NCBI GenBank assembly: GCA_963573385.1
Contig: CAUYLG010044450.1
Location: forward strand, 1-64,000
Origin: Cacajao melanocephalus
Lineage: Eukaryota > Chordata > Mammalia > Primates > Pitheciidae
Length of the DNA stretch: 64,000 nt
Direction of reading: 5' to 3'
Below are positions 45,515-58,760 of the stretch, one piece after another (position 1 is the stretch's first letter; each line of letters begins with the position of its first letter). The notes beneath the pieces are model-generated. The model did no database searches. It was not told the DNA's origin and saw only the letters and a list, made by a program, of their open reading frames with translations. A program made the translations under genes and the position numbers.

Positions 45515-45905
45515 TTTTTTTTTGGAAAATTTTAGATTTACAGAAAAGTTGCAAGAATCTTACAAAGAGTTCTTGTGTACCTTTTACCCAGTTTCCCCCA
45601 TTGTTAACGTCTTATGTAACTATGGTACATTTGTCAAATTTAAGAAACTGGCATTAGCACTTTAATGTTAACCAAACTCCTGACTTCATTTGGATTTTCT
45701 TGGTCTTTACCTAATGCCCTTTTTCTGTCCCAGGATCCCATTATGGGATTTAGTCACCCTGTTTCCTTAGGTTCTTTAGACTGTGATGGTTTCTCAGGCC
45801 TTCCTTGTTTTTGATGACCTGGATGGTTTCGAGGAGTACTAGTTAGATATTTTATAGAATGTCTTTCAATTTGGATTTGTCTGACGTTTCCCACATACCC
45901 TCTGC
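45515..45905. mobile_element. L1M-type LINE 3' UTR fragment
   Basis: AGATTTACAGAAAAGTTGCAAGAATC, TACCTTTTACCCAGTTTCCCCC, TTAACGTCTTATGTAACTATGGTACATTTGTCA, GGTTTCTCAGGCCTTCCTTG and GGTTTCGAGGAGTACTAGTTAG are familiar 3' UTR words of old L1 subfamilies. Orientation not decided. Confidence 0.65.
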
Positions 45906-46689
45906 TTTTGAAGAAACAAATGGAAGTTCCATCCGCAATGTAAAAGAAAAGGTCACTTTATTAGTTTTATGTTTGGATTATATAGATCTTTAAATTTTTC
46001 TGAACAGTAAGCCTCATATTCCCCTCAAATCATGTTCCAGGCATCTATTTCCTTACCTATTCATTTTGGGTGTCACAGTTACCATTTCAGCCTATCAGGG
46101 TTTCCTGTAAAGGAGTGCTTCCTCTTAAATTAATAGATGTTTGAATGACAGATTCCTGGAAATCCTTCTGAGATAGCCATCATTCAGTCACCTGTATAGT
46201 TAGAGCTTCAATAACAGAGGCTAAAATGCTCAGTTGTGTTCTAGTCTATGACTTGAATCAACACATGACTTTGCTTGAATGTTCTGTAAGTTGCTAGCCA
46301 GCATATCACAAATGAGTGTACTGGAATGATAAAGGATAGTCTTGGCCACCACAGGCCACTGTGCCATTTTCTTACATACTCTCAAACCCTATCGTGAATT
46401 GAAACACCGAAAGTTGAACAAAGAGATGCTGAATAGAACCCCATACATAGTTTATTTAACATGACATTTCTTAACCATTAAGAAATGGACTCTGGCCCAC
46501 TATCTAGGGAAAGAAAAGAGTGTGGCATATTTACAGGGTTCTTCTTTCTTCGGGACAAATGAAAGAACATTCACATTTTTTCCCCTTCTTTTCCCTTTCT
46601 ATCTGTTACATAAATTTCAATTCAATTTGAGCTTTAAGATTCTTGGAGGGAATATGGTAACTTTCCAACATTTTGCCCATGAATGGTAT
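45906..46689. other. Unique sequence
   Basis: Nothing recognised; it may contain the tail of the preceding L1M fragment. Confidence 0.35.
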
Positions 46690-46890
46690 ATGCTTAGGTT
46701 TGATTCTGGCCCCTCTGGTTATTAGCAGTGTGTCATTGAGTCTGTCAGTTAGACTCTCCTAAGCCTTGCTATTTTGATCCATAAATTTAGGTAATAATAT
46801 ATACCTCCTAAATTCAATTTGAGAATCAATGGGATAAAGCATATATAGTGCCCAGCATAGTGTCTAGCACAAAACTCACTCATTAAACAT
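46690..46890 (+). mobile_element. MIR SINE (diverged)
   Basis: GCTTAGGTTTGATTCTGGCCCC (head), CTCCTAAGCCTTGCTATTTTGATCCATAAATTTAGGTAATAATATATACCTCC, then GCATATATAGTGCCCAGCATAGTGTCTAGCAC. Confidence 0.75.
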
Positions 46891-48609
46891 TAAGTGTTCT
46901 TCTTATTACTGTTATTATTAATACCAAATAAGATAAACTAATTAAGAAAAAACTGGATGCATTGGCCACAATTCTAATAATAGCAGCTGATGTTTTCAGT
47001 GCTCCTCACTGCCTTGCACCCTGCTCAGACATTCCTATGCTGTCTCCTGGCTCCAGCCTCCAGCTGCCTGACCACTAGACCATCACAACTCTACATTCGT
47101 CCTTCTTGTAGAAGAAGAATGCCTGCTTCCACAGTTAGTAAACAGGAAATAATGTTTAAGATTTTTTTTTTAATTCTCATAAAACATCTGATTGAGTTAG
47201 GAAATTAATAAAAAGATTTTGCATTCAGGATTTTGCTTTGGTGATGACATGGAATTTATGAACAGACAAACTTTTAAATAATTTCAGGTTTTGTTTTACT
47301 TTTTAAAGAGACCAGCTTGAGTTGATGTCTACCACTGGCATCCTCTCAGAGTCACTGCTCAGTTCTCACCACCAGCTAGGAATGTGGACAACCTGTTAAT
47401 ATATGGATTTTCCAGACCCCTAAACACAGTTCTGCATTAGTTGGAAGCCCTGAGAGATTGGTCTGGGACTGTGCTACTACCAGAATTGTTGCAGGCCCCC
47501 TGCCAGGACTCACAAATCCCAGCTTTGCAGGGTAGTAATTGTAGTTGTCTTCTCAGTATGCTGTACATAGAGCCTTTCTTGTTCTGTCTGTTACTTCCTC
47601 AATTAAAAAACGTAGCTTTCGTTGTGCTGGCCTGTGGATCAGATGTTTCAGAGCAGCAGGAAGAAGGTAATCTTACACCTACAAAAATGCAAAGGTTCCT
47701 TACTTACTGAATCAATCAGCAGGGCCTGCTCTGCCCAGCCAAAGTAGCAGTTTCCTTCCTGGCAGGAAGGAAATAGAGGGATAGTTCAAGAGTCCTTATC
47801 CACAAGTATTTATTTCTTCTCTTTCCTTTTCTCTCTATAAAAAGCAAAAGCAGTAACTTTCTTTAATGGGATTTGTGCCCTCTAGTTAAAAATAGTGAAT
47901 ACTGATAATAATCTACTACTGAAAACATTTAAATACAGATTAGTGGAAGTGTCACCAGAGCCTCATTTCATATGTCATTGCAGAATTCTAGGACACATAA
48001 AGTGGTATAACAGTGTTTTTAGAAAGCTCATAATATATACAGGGGAATGGGTGTGTTTCATTAATTGTGCTTGTAAATCTTGAAAAGTAATGGGTTTCCA
48101 AAGAAATTACTCCTCTGAAAGTATCCAGAAAAGCAGGAATAGTGGTTGGTCACACCTCTTGTGCTAATGCTGATTGATCACTAGTGGCTCCCGGGGACAC
48201 TGTGATGAGGATTCTGAAGGCGCGTTCTAACTCTAGTTAAAAATGCCATGATTGATTAATGATGACTGCCATGGGCATGGGACAAGGAAATGACATTTCA
48301 TATATTAAATATTTGTCATCCTTGGAATCACCATTTATGCTAGGCCAAAGCATGATACTATGATTATTTATATTGCTAAAATATAAAATATGAACATATT
48401 ATATACTTTGTATATACTATATATTGACATATAAATATAAACGTAATATTTATGCATAAATAGTTCTATGTAATTTTATATAATGTAATTACACACTATA
48501 TAATGTAAACAATAATATATTAATAATTATGTTGTTAATTACATAGTATGGAAAATTTGAACACTGTTTCAAAAATATACAGGACAAAATCTGAATTACA
48601 GAAACAAAT
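46891..48609. other. Unique sequence with AT-rich patch
   Basis: No gene recognised. 48375-48545 is extremely AT-rich (TATATACTTTGTATATACTATATATTG). An 89-codon frame at 47441-47710 (+) has no domain. Confidence 0.4.
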
Positions 48610-48760
48610 ACTCTGCTCATTTATTTGTTCATTCACAACTTGTTTAGCAACTTCTGTGTGCTCAGTGCTGTGGATCTAGAGCTAAATAAGTTCTCATGTC
48701 TGTCTTGATGGTGCTTTGGCTGACTAGGAGGAAATGGCGTGGACACCATTGCAAGGACTT
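48610..48760. mobile_element. Ancient L2-like fragment
   Basis: TCATTTATTTGTTCATTCACAACTTGTTTAGCAACTTCTGTGTGCTCAGTGCTGTGGATCTAGAGC follows the ATTCATTCAACAAATATTT...GTGCCAGGCACTG...GGGATACAG pattern. Confidence 0.55.
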
Positions 48761-50574
48761 AATAAATACATTGATAAAAGTGTGTACTAACAGACTGAGT
48801 GTTCACAGAAAAGAAGCAATTAACCCTGCGTAAGTTCATGGAAAATCATCAAAGGAATGACAACATGATGTCATTCCTGTGTTTCAGAAATAATGCTAAA
48901 CATTTAGGAATCATTTGCTCTTATGACTCAAAACAACCTGTTGGAAATGGATAGTGCTCTTTAGTATGTAATAAAGATTGCTGGGTTAGGATGCTGTTGG
49001 TTTTCTATGATTGCAAATTGATTCCCCTGTGAATTTTCAGTTGTGGTGAACTCTTGAATACCTGGATTCCTCAGTTTATATCTTTCCTACCTCTTTTTTC
49101 ACATCAACTCATATTAAATTCCACTGCTTTGTTTTATATTGATCTCTGTTGTCCAAACTCTTATACTCACTCAGATATTTATAGCTAGAATATGCCAATA
49201 AAGACAAGGAACCTTTTGGCAAAGCATTATACATTTGGAAATAAGTTGACATATCATACCTTGTATGGGCTTCTGGGTTTTCAAATTGGTTAAACTGTCA
49301 AATCTACATCTTTCTTTGCTTTAAAATATCAAGTGTATCTAATCACAGCCTTTTTTTCAAATACATCATAATAACACAACTTCCAAGTTTGCTGATTCTA
49401 AGTCTAGAAGCCTACGTGCATGAATAGACCCAGATGTTTGTGTATTGTTGTGTATGTATGTGAGTACACGTATGTACACAGGTTTAAATTTGCCTCAGGT
49501 ATGTCTGTAATCAACTCTCTATGCAATCGTGTATGCTGTTATATTTTAAAACATGTTGTAGTGGATGGAGATGGACTAATGAGTTGATAATGATGGAACT
49601 GAGGCAAAAAATAAAGGGATATTTTATAAGAAAGACTAACCCTTTTGTATACACCGAAGGGAGCTTTTGTCTAATGTCTGAATTTTTCTTTGTAAGAGTT
49701 ACTATTTCTAGAAGACTTCTTGTATATAAATTAGCCTTATTTTGATCATAATCAGAGGTTACAAACTAGTTTTATAAATGTTTTTTAACATTTCACTGTA
49801 TTTACTTTATTACAATCTTTTAATATATGTGTGTGTACATGTATGCATGTTCATGCATGTGCATATTTTATAATTTTTCTGAACCATTTGAGAATAGTTT
49901 ACATATATCATACTCCTTTACCTTTTAAGACTTTCATATATATTTTCTATGGAAAAAAGTTACTCTCTCATGTAACCACTATACTGTCAACGAATTTTAA
50001 AAATGTTAACAATATATAATACATTTTTATTGCATCTGCATTGCAAATTCCATTTTGTCAATTGCACCAATCATGCCCTTAATATCCTTTTTCTCTCCAT
50101 TACTATATTTCTGTCATCCTTCTTCCACAGTGAGAGTCTTGGCTCCCAATGAGATCAGCACATTTACTCAATTCTACAATAGAAAAATTAGTTTTAGAAT
50201 TGCTAAACCAAAATGACTATATATTAAAAACATACTTGAGAGTTCAAGATTGTTTTAGTTCAATTTCCTAAACTAAAGCAATTTATGATTTTATAAATTT
50301 TAAACCATGGATTGTGATTTTTTTTCTGATTGTAGAAGTAATTAAAAAAATTTGAAATAGAAAACCATACCATAGAAAGTAGAAACCACTCACAATCCCA
50401 TCACCAATCTGCAACTAATATAGACACTTTTTTTTTTAACTTTCACTTCCTTTTCAGAGTATATTAGCACATATTTTTTCTGTCAGTCATTTCAAACATT
50501 CAACAAATATTTATTAAGTACCTCATATAGCCATGACATATGTATGTATCTGTGTATGTATACATGTTTGTCAT
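48761..50574. other. AT-rich unique sequence
   Basis: TG/CATG-rich patches at 49440-49480 and 49825-49866. ATTCAACAAATATTTATTAAGTACC near 50498 is an L2-like trace. No gene recognised. Confidence 0.4.
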
Positions 50575-52005
50575 TTATTTTTACTTGAGGTATAATTCAT
50601 ATAACATAACATTCATCACATTAAATTGTATAATTCAGTAGTTTTTAATAGAGTGACAAAATTGTGCAGCTATTATCATTATTTAATACTAGTATATCTT
50701 CATTACTGCAAAAAGAAACCCTCTACTCATTACCAGTCATTTCCATTTCTTCCCCTCATCCCCTAGCAGCCACTAATCTACTTTCTGTACTTTATAGGTT
50801 TGCCTATTCTGGGCATTTCTATAAATAGAAAATGTAGCTTTTGTGACCAGCTTCTTTCATTTAGCATAATGTTTTCAAGGTTTAGCCACGATGTGTAGCA
50901 TAAATCATTATTTCATTTTGTTTTAATGACTGAATAATATTACATTGTACGAATATATTACAATTTTTAATTCACTCATCAGTTAATGACATTTGGGTTA
51001 TTTCCATGGGTTTCTTTCTTCTTCTTCTTCTTCTTTTTTTTTTTTTTTTGCTGTTATTACTAGTGCTGCTATGAACATTTATGTACAAGTTTTTGCGTGA
51101 ACTCATTTGTAGTTCTCTCTGGTACATATGTACATATCTAGGAATAGAATTACTGGATGAGCTGGTAACTGTATGAATAACATCTTGAGGAATTGCCAGA
51201 CTATTTTCCCCAGTGGATGCACAATTTTACATTTCCATCCTCAATGTGCAAGAGTTCCCATTTTCCACATCCTGGCCAACACGTTTTATTTCTGTGTTTT
51301 AAATTATACTCATCTTAGTGGTTGTGAAATGATATGTCATTGTGGCTTTGATTTCCATTTCTCTAATGACAGTTCATACTGAGTATCTGTTTGCATTGAC
51401 CATTTGTATGTCTGGAAAAATGTTTTTTCAAATCCTTTGCCCATATTTTAATTGGGTTATTCTTTTAAATTGTTCAGTTGTAATAATGCTTGATATATTT
51501 TGTATACTAGAACCTTATCAGATATATGACTTGCAAATATTTTCTTCCATTTTGTGTTTTTTTTTTTCACTTTCTTGATGGTGTTCTTTGAGGAACAGTT
51601 TGAAGGGTGCTTCATTTTGATGAAGTCCAGTATATCTGTTTATTTTTTGTTTCTCACACTTTTGATGTCATACCTAAGAAACTATTGACTAATCCAAAGC
51701 CGAGAAATTTATACCTGTTTTCTTATAAATATTTTATAGTTTCAGCTGTTACATTTTGATCTTTAATTCATTTTAAGTTAGGTTTTGCATATGGTGTAAG
51801 ATAGAGATTCAACATCATTCTTTTGCATGTTGATAACCAGTTGTCCCAGACCCATTTGTTGAAAATAATATTCTTTCGCATTTGAATTATCTTGTACTCT
51901 TCTAAAAATCAATTGACCATAGAGGTATGGGTTTATTTTTGGAGTCTCCAGTCTATTCTTTTGATCTATTTGATCTGTTATGCCAGTACTACTCCAACTT
52001 TTTTT
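50575..52005 (-). mobile_element. L1M-type LINE (3' UTR and ORF2 end), split by Alu
   Basis: Reversed old L1, long and well ordered: TTACTTGAGGTATAATTCATATAAC, CACTAATCTACTTTCTG, TTTGCCTATTCTGGGCATTTC, TTTAGCATAATGTTTTCAAGG, GTACAAGTTTTTGCGTGAAC, GAATAGAATTACTGGATGAG, TTGAGGAATTGCCAGACTATTTTCC, TCTTAGTGGTTGTGAAATGATATGTCATTGTGG, CCTTATCAGATATATGACTTGC and TTGATGAAGTCCAGTATATC. Resumes after the Alu at 52346. Confidence 0.92.
51010..51049 (+). repeat. (TTC)n / poly-T tract
   Basis: TTC repeats running into about 16 T, inside the L1M. Confidence 0.9.
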
Positions 52006-52065
52006 GTTTTTGAGGCAGAAAAAAGAAAAGTTGGATTAGTGTTGGCATAATAGATCACATAGATC
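51963..52065. repeat. Imperfect 47-bp inverted repeat across the L1/Alu junction
   Basis: 52019-52065, inside the Alu, is the reverse complement of 51963-52009 (L1M flank plus Alu poly-T) at about 40 of 47 positions. Landmarks: AGTTGGATTAGTGTTGGCATAA versus reversed TTATGCCAGTACTACTCCAACT. The insert sits between GAGGCAG and ACTCTGTTGCCC, replacing about six Alu bases. Confidence 0.9.
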
Positions 52066-52333
52066 ACTCTGTTGCCCAGGCTGGAGTGCAATGGTGTGAT
52101 CTCAACTCGTGACAATCTCTGCCTCCCTGGCTCAGGCGATTCTTGTGCCTCAGTCTCCTGAGTAACTGAGATTACAGGCATGTACTCCCATGCCCAACTA
52201 ATTTTTGTATTTTTAGTAGAGTCGGGGTTTTGCCATGTTGGCCAGGCTGGTCTCAAACTCCTGACCACAAATAATTTACCTTCCTTGGCCTCCCAAAGTG
52301 CTGGGATTACAGGCATGAGCCACCATGCCCAGC
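52006..52333 (-). mobile_element. Alu (AluS-like) inside L1M, with inverted insert
   Basis: Reversed Alu from TTTTTGAGGCAG to GAGCCACCATGCCCAGC. Perfect 12-bp TSD CCAACTTTTTTT at 51994-52005 and 52334-52345. Its 3' region is interrupted by a 47-base insert at 52019-52065. The rest is ordinary Alu. Confidence 0.96.
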
Positions 52334-52345
52334 CCAACTTTTTTT

Positions 52346-52725
52346 CTAAGATTGTCTTGGTTATTCTGAGTCCCTTGCTTTTTCAAATGAATAGTACAAT
52401 CAACCTGTCAATTTCTGAAAAACAAACAAACAAACAAAAAAAGCTCCACAAAATGCAGCTGGAATTTGAAAGGGATTGCATTAAATTTGTGACCAATTTG
52501 GGTATTTTTGCTATCATGACAATATTAATTCTTCCAGTCCATGCCCCAGAATGTCTTTCTATTTATTTAAAACTGCTTTAGGTTGTTTCAGTAGTATTTT
52601 GTAGGCTATTTACAAGTCTTGAACGCCTTTTGTTAAATTTTTTTCTGTTTTATTTTTTAGGCTACTGTAAGTGGAATTTTAATTTCATATTCAGATTGTT
52701 CAATTGTATAGACACAGAGTTGATT
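52346..52725 (-). mobile_element. L1M-type LINE, continuation
   Basis: CTAAGATTGTCTTGGTTATTC, GAATTTGAAAGGGATTGCATTAAATTTG, ATTTTTGCTATCATGACAATATTAATTCTTCC, CAGTAGTATTTTGTAGGC and TCAGATTGTTCAATTGTATAG: reversed ORF2 text continuing from 52005. Confidence 0.88.
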
Positions 52726-54195
<1,470 letters not shown>

Positions 54196-54324
54196 TTATG
54201 ATAATATTCTACATTTTTTTCTACTGGTCTATTTCTTTCCTATTTATTATGTTTAAGAATATTAAACTTTATCTGTTACATAAGTTCAAATATTTTCTTC
54301 AGATTTTCATTTGTCTTTAAGCTT

Positions 54325-54641
54325 CATTTATTTGTTTCTTTGGAGACAGAGTCTCTCTCTGTCACCCAGGCTGGAGTACAGCAGTGCGATCTCAGCTCAC
54401 TGCAACCTCTGCCTCCAGGCTCAAGCAATCCTCCCACCTCAGCCACTCAAATGACTGGGAGTACAGGTGCGTGCACTACCACGCCTGGATAATTTTTATA
54501 TTTTTAGTAGACGTGAGGTTTTGCCATGTTGGCCAGACAGGTCTCGAATTCCTGGCTCAAGTGATCTATCTGCCTTGGCCTCACAAAGTGCTGGGATTAC
54601 AGGTGTGAGTCACTGCGCCAAGCTGAGTCACTGCACCTGCC
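54325..54641 (-). mobile_element. Alu (AluJ-like) with duplicated head
   Basis: Reversed Alu from TTTCTTTGGAGACAGAGTCTC onward. Perfect 13-bp TSD TGTCTTTAAGCTT at 54312-54324 and 54642-54654. The first 18 bases of the Alu (right edge here) occur twice in tandem, at 54606-54623 and 54624-54641. Confidence 0.97.
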
Positions 54642-54879
54642 TGTCTTTAAGCTTTTAAAAATATTATTAAATGAATGATGTTTATATAAATTCTTCATTA
54701 TAGGCTTGATCCCTAAATGAAATGCTAAAGGAAATTTCTAGTTCTTATTAACTTTTCATTCTCTGTCTCTAGTTTTTTCTGTCTTGCAAATTCCTTAAAA
54801 ATTGATGTTTCTTTTTGTTTTTTTTCCTCCTTTACTTTAAACATTCTTCTGGGAATAATGTCACCCACCCTGTGGCTTT

Positions 54880-55090
54880 CACTTTCCCTAAGTTATTACT
54901 GCCTCTGACATTTCTATACCTGACCCAGATACCTTTCATTAGCTTTTGCTTCATATATCCAGTTGCCTCAATGGCAGCATCATCTACCCAGTCTCTTGGT
55001 TTAGCAATCTTATAAGTCATCCTTGAGGATTTTCCCCATCTAATTTGTCTTCAGTCTTATTGAAGGTATTTTCTAATATTTTCTAGTAGC
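54880..55090. mobile_element. Ancient LINE-like fragment (reverse of the 39395 type)
   Basis: GCAGCATCATCTACCCAGTC, AAGTCATCCTTGAGGATTTTCC resemble the reverse of the old repeat at 39395 and 58180 (GTCATCCTTGACTCC...). Confidence 0.4.
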
Positions 55091-55223
55091 ACCACAACCT
55101 GTACTACACATCTTTGTCTCCATTGTCACTGCCATAATTTTCGCTTTCTTCATTTCACGTGAGAGCTTCTTGGGTGAGTTGTTTTGCCTCTACATTTCAC
55201 ATTTCTCTCTCTCTGTCTCCTTT

Positions 55224-55229
55224 CACACA

Positions 55230-55270
<41 letters not shown>
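55224..55270 (+). repeat. (CA)n microsatellite
   Basis: About 17 CA units preceded by CTCTCT-rich and CACACAG sequence and followed by ATACACGC. Confidence 0.97.
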
Positions 55271-55271
<1 letters not shown>

Positions 55272-55369
55272 CCCCTCCCTCAAAATAATCTTTCTCTAAG
55301 GCAAATCTGCTTCTGCCCCTTCTGAAGTTATGCTTAGAATCTTTTAAAAGGTGATTTTTCTTTTAGAAT

Positions 55370-55505
55370 TCTTTTACTCTGTCTTATCAGACTATGATCC
55401 CTTCAAGGGCAGGAGCCATGTTTTTTTAATTTTTTTGAAAAACTCATGGCCAGTACAGTATTTGGACTATAATAGAAACATAATTAATTTTTAATGAATG
55501 AATGA
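55370..55505 (+). mobile_element. LINE-2 3' end
   Basis: CAGACTATGATCCCTTCAAGGGCAGGAGCCATG, GGCCAGTACAGTATTTGGAC and AATTTTTAATGAATGAATGAC match the L2 terminus (CTGTGAGCTCCTTGAGGGCAGG...AATGAATGA). Confidence 0.8.
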
Positions 55506-56417
55506 CCAGTAATTTCTAGAAGAATTTTATTGAATTTATTGAATGATTACATATGAATTTCTTCTTTTCATCAAAACTATTATTTTATGCTGAATGGAAT
55601 AATTCATGGAGATGATTTATTAAAGCAGCATTGTGAGTTAAACTTTCCTAACTCCAGTGGAAGATCAGGTGGCTGACAAGCATGACTTAAAACAGAGATA
55701 TCCTATCATTTCACAAATTGAGTAGACACCTATTATCACCAAATGAGATACCAAAATGCTTTTAGTGATAATGAATAGGAGGAGAAAAAGACACTTGTAT
55801 GTTTTATTAGACAAGATCCCAAAGACGCAGCTGACAGGATAAAATGCAGCAATTTGAGTGCGGATTTTGCAGAGAAGGCTGTCTTAGATTAAGACATAAA
55901 ACATAGGTATTGCATGAGTGAGTCTCTCAGAAGTTAAGCAAATTGAATATTCCGAAACTCTCAACATGTCATACCTGCAATCATTTTATCCATTCCCCTT
56001 CTCATTAAGCAAACAAAATTTGTGAGAGCCAGTCTGCACTTCGTGTTCTTTGGGTGAGCAGCTACAAAGGCTGAACTCTGAACAATTATCATAAAGTGTT
56101 AACAGAACCTACTAATTCAAGGAACAGACAAAAATAACTGCTGCTTGAGTTTCAACAAAATAGTGAGAAAAAAACACGCGTTATGTAATGTTCAAGAGGA
56201 TATGTACAACTGTTGATTGATATTCTTATTTTGTTACATCAGTGAGATGTATCCAGTGAAAAATTGTGAAGATAAAAAAATTGTGATAAATTTGCATTTA
56301 TACAACTAAAATTTCTGAACTGGCTCTTCATGCAAACCATTGTTAGTGATGAAGAAAGAAACCTAGAGAAATAAAATGACTTTTCTGAGATAAGTTGGAA
56401 ATATACAGCTCCTTAAT
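55506..56417. other. AT-rich unique sequence
   Basis: Nothing recognised. Confidence 0.4.
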
Positions 56418-56640
56418 AATAACAATAGCTAATATTTTTAATGGTCCTAAAATAGTCTCAGCACTTTAAATATATTAATATATTTAATTCTCACCTTATG
56501 AAGTGGATACTAAAATTACTCTATTTTACAAGGAGGAAACTGAGGTGTGAATAACTTACCCAAAGTCATGCAATTAATAAATTGTCAAGCTGGAATTCAA
56601 ACTTAAGCCAATTCACAAATGTTTAACCATTATATTATGT
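56418..56640 (-). mobile_element. MIR SINE
   Basis: Reversed MIR over most of its length: AACAATAGCTAATATTTTTAATG, TCTCAGCACTTTAAATATATTAA, TTACAAGGAGGAAACTGAGG, CCCAAAGTCATGCAATTAATAA and GTTTAACCATTATATTATG. Confidence 0.88.
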
Positions 56641-57421
56641 TGTCTTTCACTCTCTCTTGTTTAATGAATGAGGATTTAGCATTATTGTCATAGCAAAATA
56701 CCATATAATTGTATTTGTGTTAACAAAATACCAGATTTCTAAGTGCACTCCCTATTTAGCAATCAAAAGTAAGGTATCTTTCTAAGATATGTTTACATAT
56801 AACGTATATTTTCCTTTCACAGAACTACAATCTGACTCCCTTTCTCCTCAATGTATTATTGATTTTAGTGCTGGCATGGATTTGACTCCAGTTTCGTTTG
56901 CCTTATTATCCTTGGCAAGTTACTTCATTTTTCCACTGAAACTACTTGATTTAGTTTAGTAAGGAGGGAATTTTCCCATGTTGGTACATGGTAAGGCTGA
57001 CTGCAGTGAGATAGGGAAAACCAGGAGCAGCTGACACATCAAACTAGTTCATCTCAATAAAGTAAAGCTGTTACAGAAGGTAAATTCATCTTAGGAGGCA
57101 GGAACTCAAATGTGCATGGTATGGCCATTGAAAATATGAATGAAACCAATAGCATCTCAGAAACTTAATACAGAGTCTTGCTTATCTTAATCTAAGATAA
57201 ATCTTAAAATGCTCTGCTATCAGAGATATAAACAGGCATTCAGATTCAGAAGGTCTGTCTGCTAGTAGCAGAGTTTCAATTTCCTCATCTTAACATGGGA
57301 ATGACAGTTAATTATATATTATAATACAGCAATTATACATTGCCATCTTGCTTGGTTATTGAGAGAATTAAAAAATTTGTTAAAACGATCATGCACAGTT
57401 CCTAGCACATAGTGTAAATCT
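56641..57421. other. Unique sequence
   Basis: Nothing recognised. Confidence 0.4.
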
Positions 57422-57613
57422 GAGTGGTTCTCAACTGAGAGCATTTGTAGATGAGTGGGGGCATTTTGGGTTATTCCTATGACCTATGACTAATATTGGA
57501 TTTTTGTGGGTGGGAGGCTGAGATGCTAAATGTTCTGCAATGTCCAGACTAATTCTATACAGCTAAGAACTCTTCCATTCAAAATTGCCTTTACTCCCTG
57601 TTGAAAACCACTG
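57422..57613. mobile_element. MER20-like hAT DNA transposon
   Basis: AGTGGTTCTCAACTGAGAGC and CTGTTGAAAACCACTG are the terminal inverted repeats. AGATGCTAAATGTTCTGCAATG inside matches GATGCTGCTAAACATCCTACAATG of MER20. MER20 copies can bind regulators in endometrial cells in some species; no such role is shown here. Confidence 0.75.
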
Positions 57614-58179
57614 GGAGAAGCTAAAGAATTATAGTGATTTTATTACTATGCATTCTGCCATATGGATGAAAATTCCTTAAATTCCTCTTATGGTCAGAAT
57701 TGGGTCTCCACTCCATGATCTGTGGTTCTATTTCTTTTCTTCTCTTCCAGTGGTCTCTAAGTGTTGACGACAATTATTCTCTTTTGTTTCTCTTCTCTAA
57801 CCTAAACATCCAAGTTTCTGCAGCTGTGTTGATAGTCCTCCCAGGACCTGGAACATCTTAAAAATCTTATGTGCCCTCGTTGCCAGGGTTCTCACCACAC
57901 TGGTTGCCTTCTCTAGACTCATTCTAATTTTTCACTGTTTCTTTTAAAATGCACATCCTGATTTTAGTGCAAGTACATTACATGGAATAGTGCTTGCATG
58001 GTATACTGTGAACTGTTGAATTTGATCTTTAGTTTTAACTTGCAAATCAGCACCTACATTGATAATTTCGATTTGTATTTATCTAGTGTTTCACTATATA
58101 CACAGAAATCCAGTTGAGTCTCCTCCACATGGTACAATATACTCTGCTTAATACTGAGGATGTAGAGATGAAATGATGA
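57614..58179. other. Unique sequence
   Basis: Nothing recognised. Confidence 0.4.
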
Positions 58180-58760
58180 AGGGGAGGAAGATAACTAACA
58201 TAATAGTCTAAGAGTAACTTATTCTATGAGAGTGGGAATCAAGAAGGATTTATTGGAAGGAAGGACACAAATTCTAGTGAAGAGGCTTGTGAGGAGGAAC
58301 ACAGAGGCAGGAGGCTGATTAGCTATGGGATGGAGGTCATGGGCAACTACAAGGGGGCGTTGAAGACCACCATGAATGTGGAGTGTGTGCTAACATACTC
58401 GCTGTTACTACGGCATTCATTGGTTACACAGAGCTTACTTATGAGAAAACACTGAAGGATTTTACATAACAAAATGTTATATTCGGTTTCTAGCTGAAGT
58501 GTTAGAGATATTTTAGGGGATGTGGGAGCAACATGGGAAATCACAAACCCAATAAGAAATCTGTAGGCAAAGAAATAGAGACATTGAGAGCCTAAAATAA
58601 GTCAATGAATAGGAGATCTGAAATTGAAAGATGTTTCTGAAGTGGAATCAACAGAATGTAGGGACAGATTGGATGTGGGGGTCAGAGAAAAAGAGCGATC
58701 TAAGATGACTTCAGTGTTCCAGCTGGCTGGACAGTGCTATCTTCCAGAAAGGTAGGGAAT
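58180..58760. mobile_element. Ancient LINE-like repeat (L2-related?)
   Basis: AGAGTGGGAATCAAGAAGG, GGAGGAACACAGAGGCAGGAGGC, ACAGATTGGATGTGGGGGTCAGAGAAAAAGAGCGATCTAAGATGACTTCAG parallel GGATGTGGGGTGTGAGAGAAAGAG...AAGGATGACTCC of a common old mammalian repeat. Family name uncertain. Confidence 0.5.

Noticed and set aside
48375..48545. AT-rich patch as an origin or matrix-attachment site
   Set aside because: Composition alone is not evidence; no further motif seen.
51978..52337. 119-codon open frame (-)
   Set aside because: Lies inside the Alu and its inverted insert; Alu-typical words such as VIPALWEA.
52180..52581. 133-codon open frame (+)
   Set aside because: Most of it translates reversed Alu sequence (typical [13 protein letters not shown] text) and runs on into L1M; not a gene.
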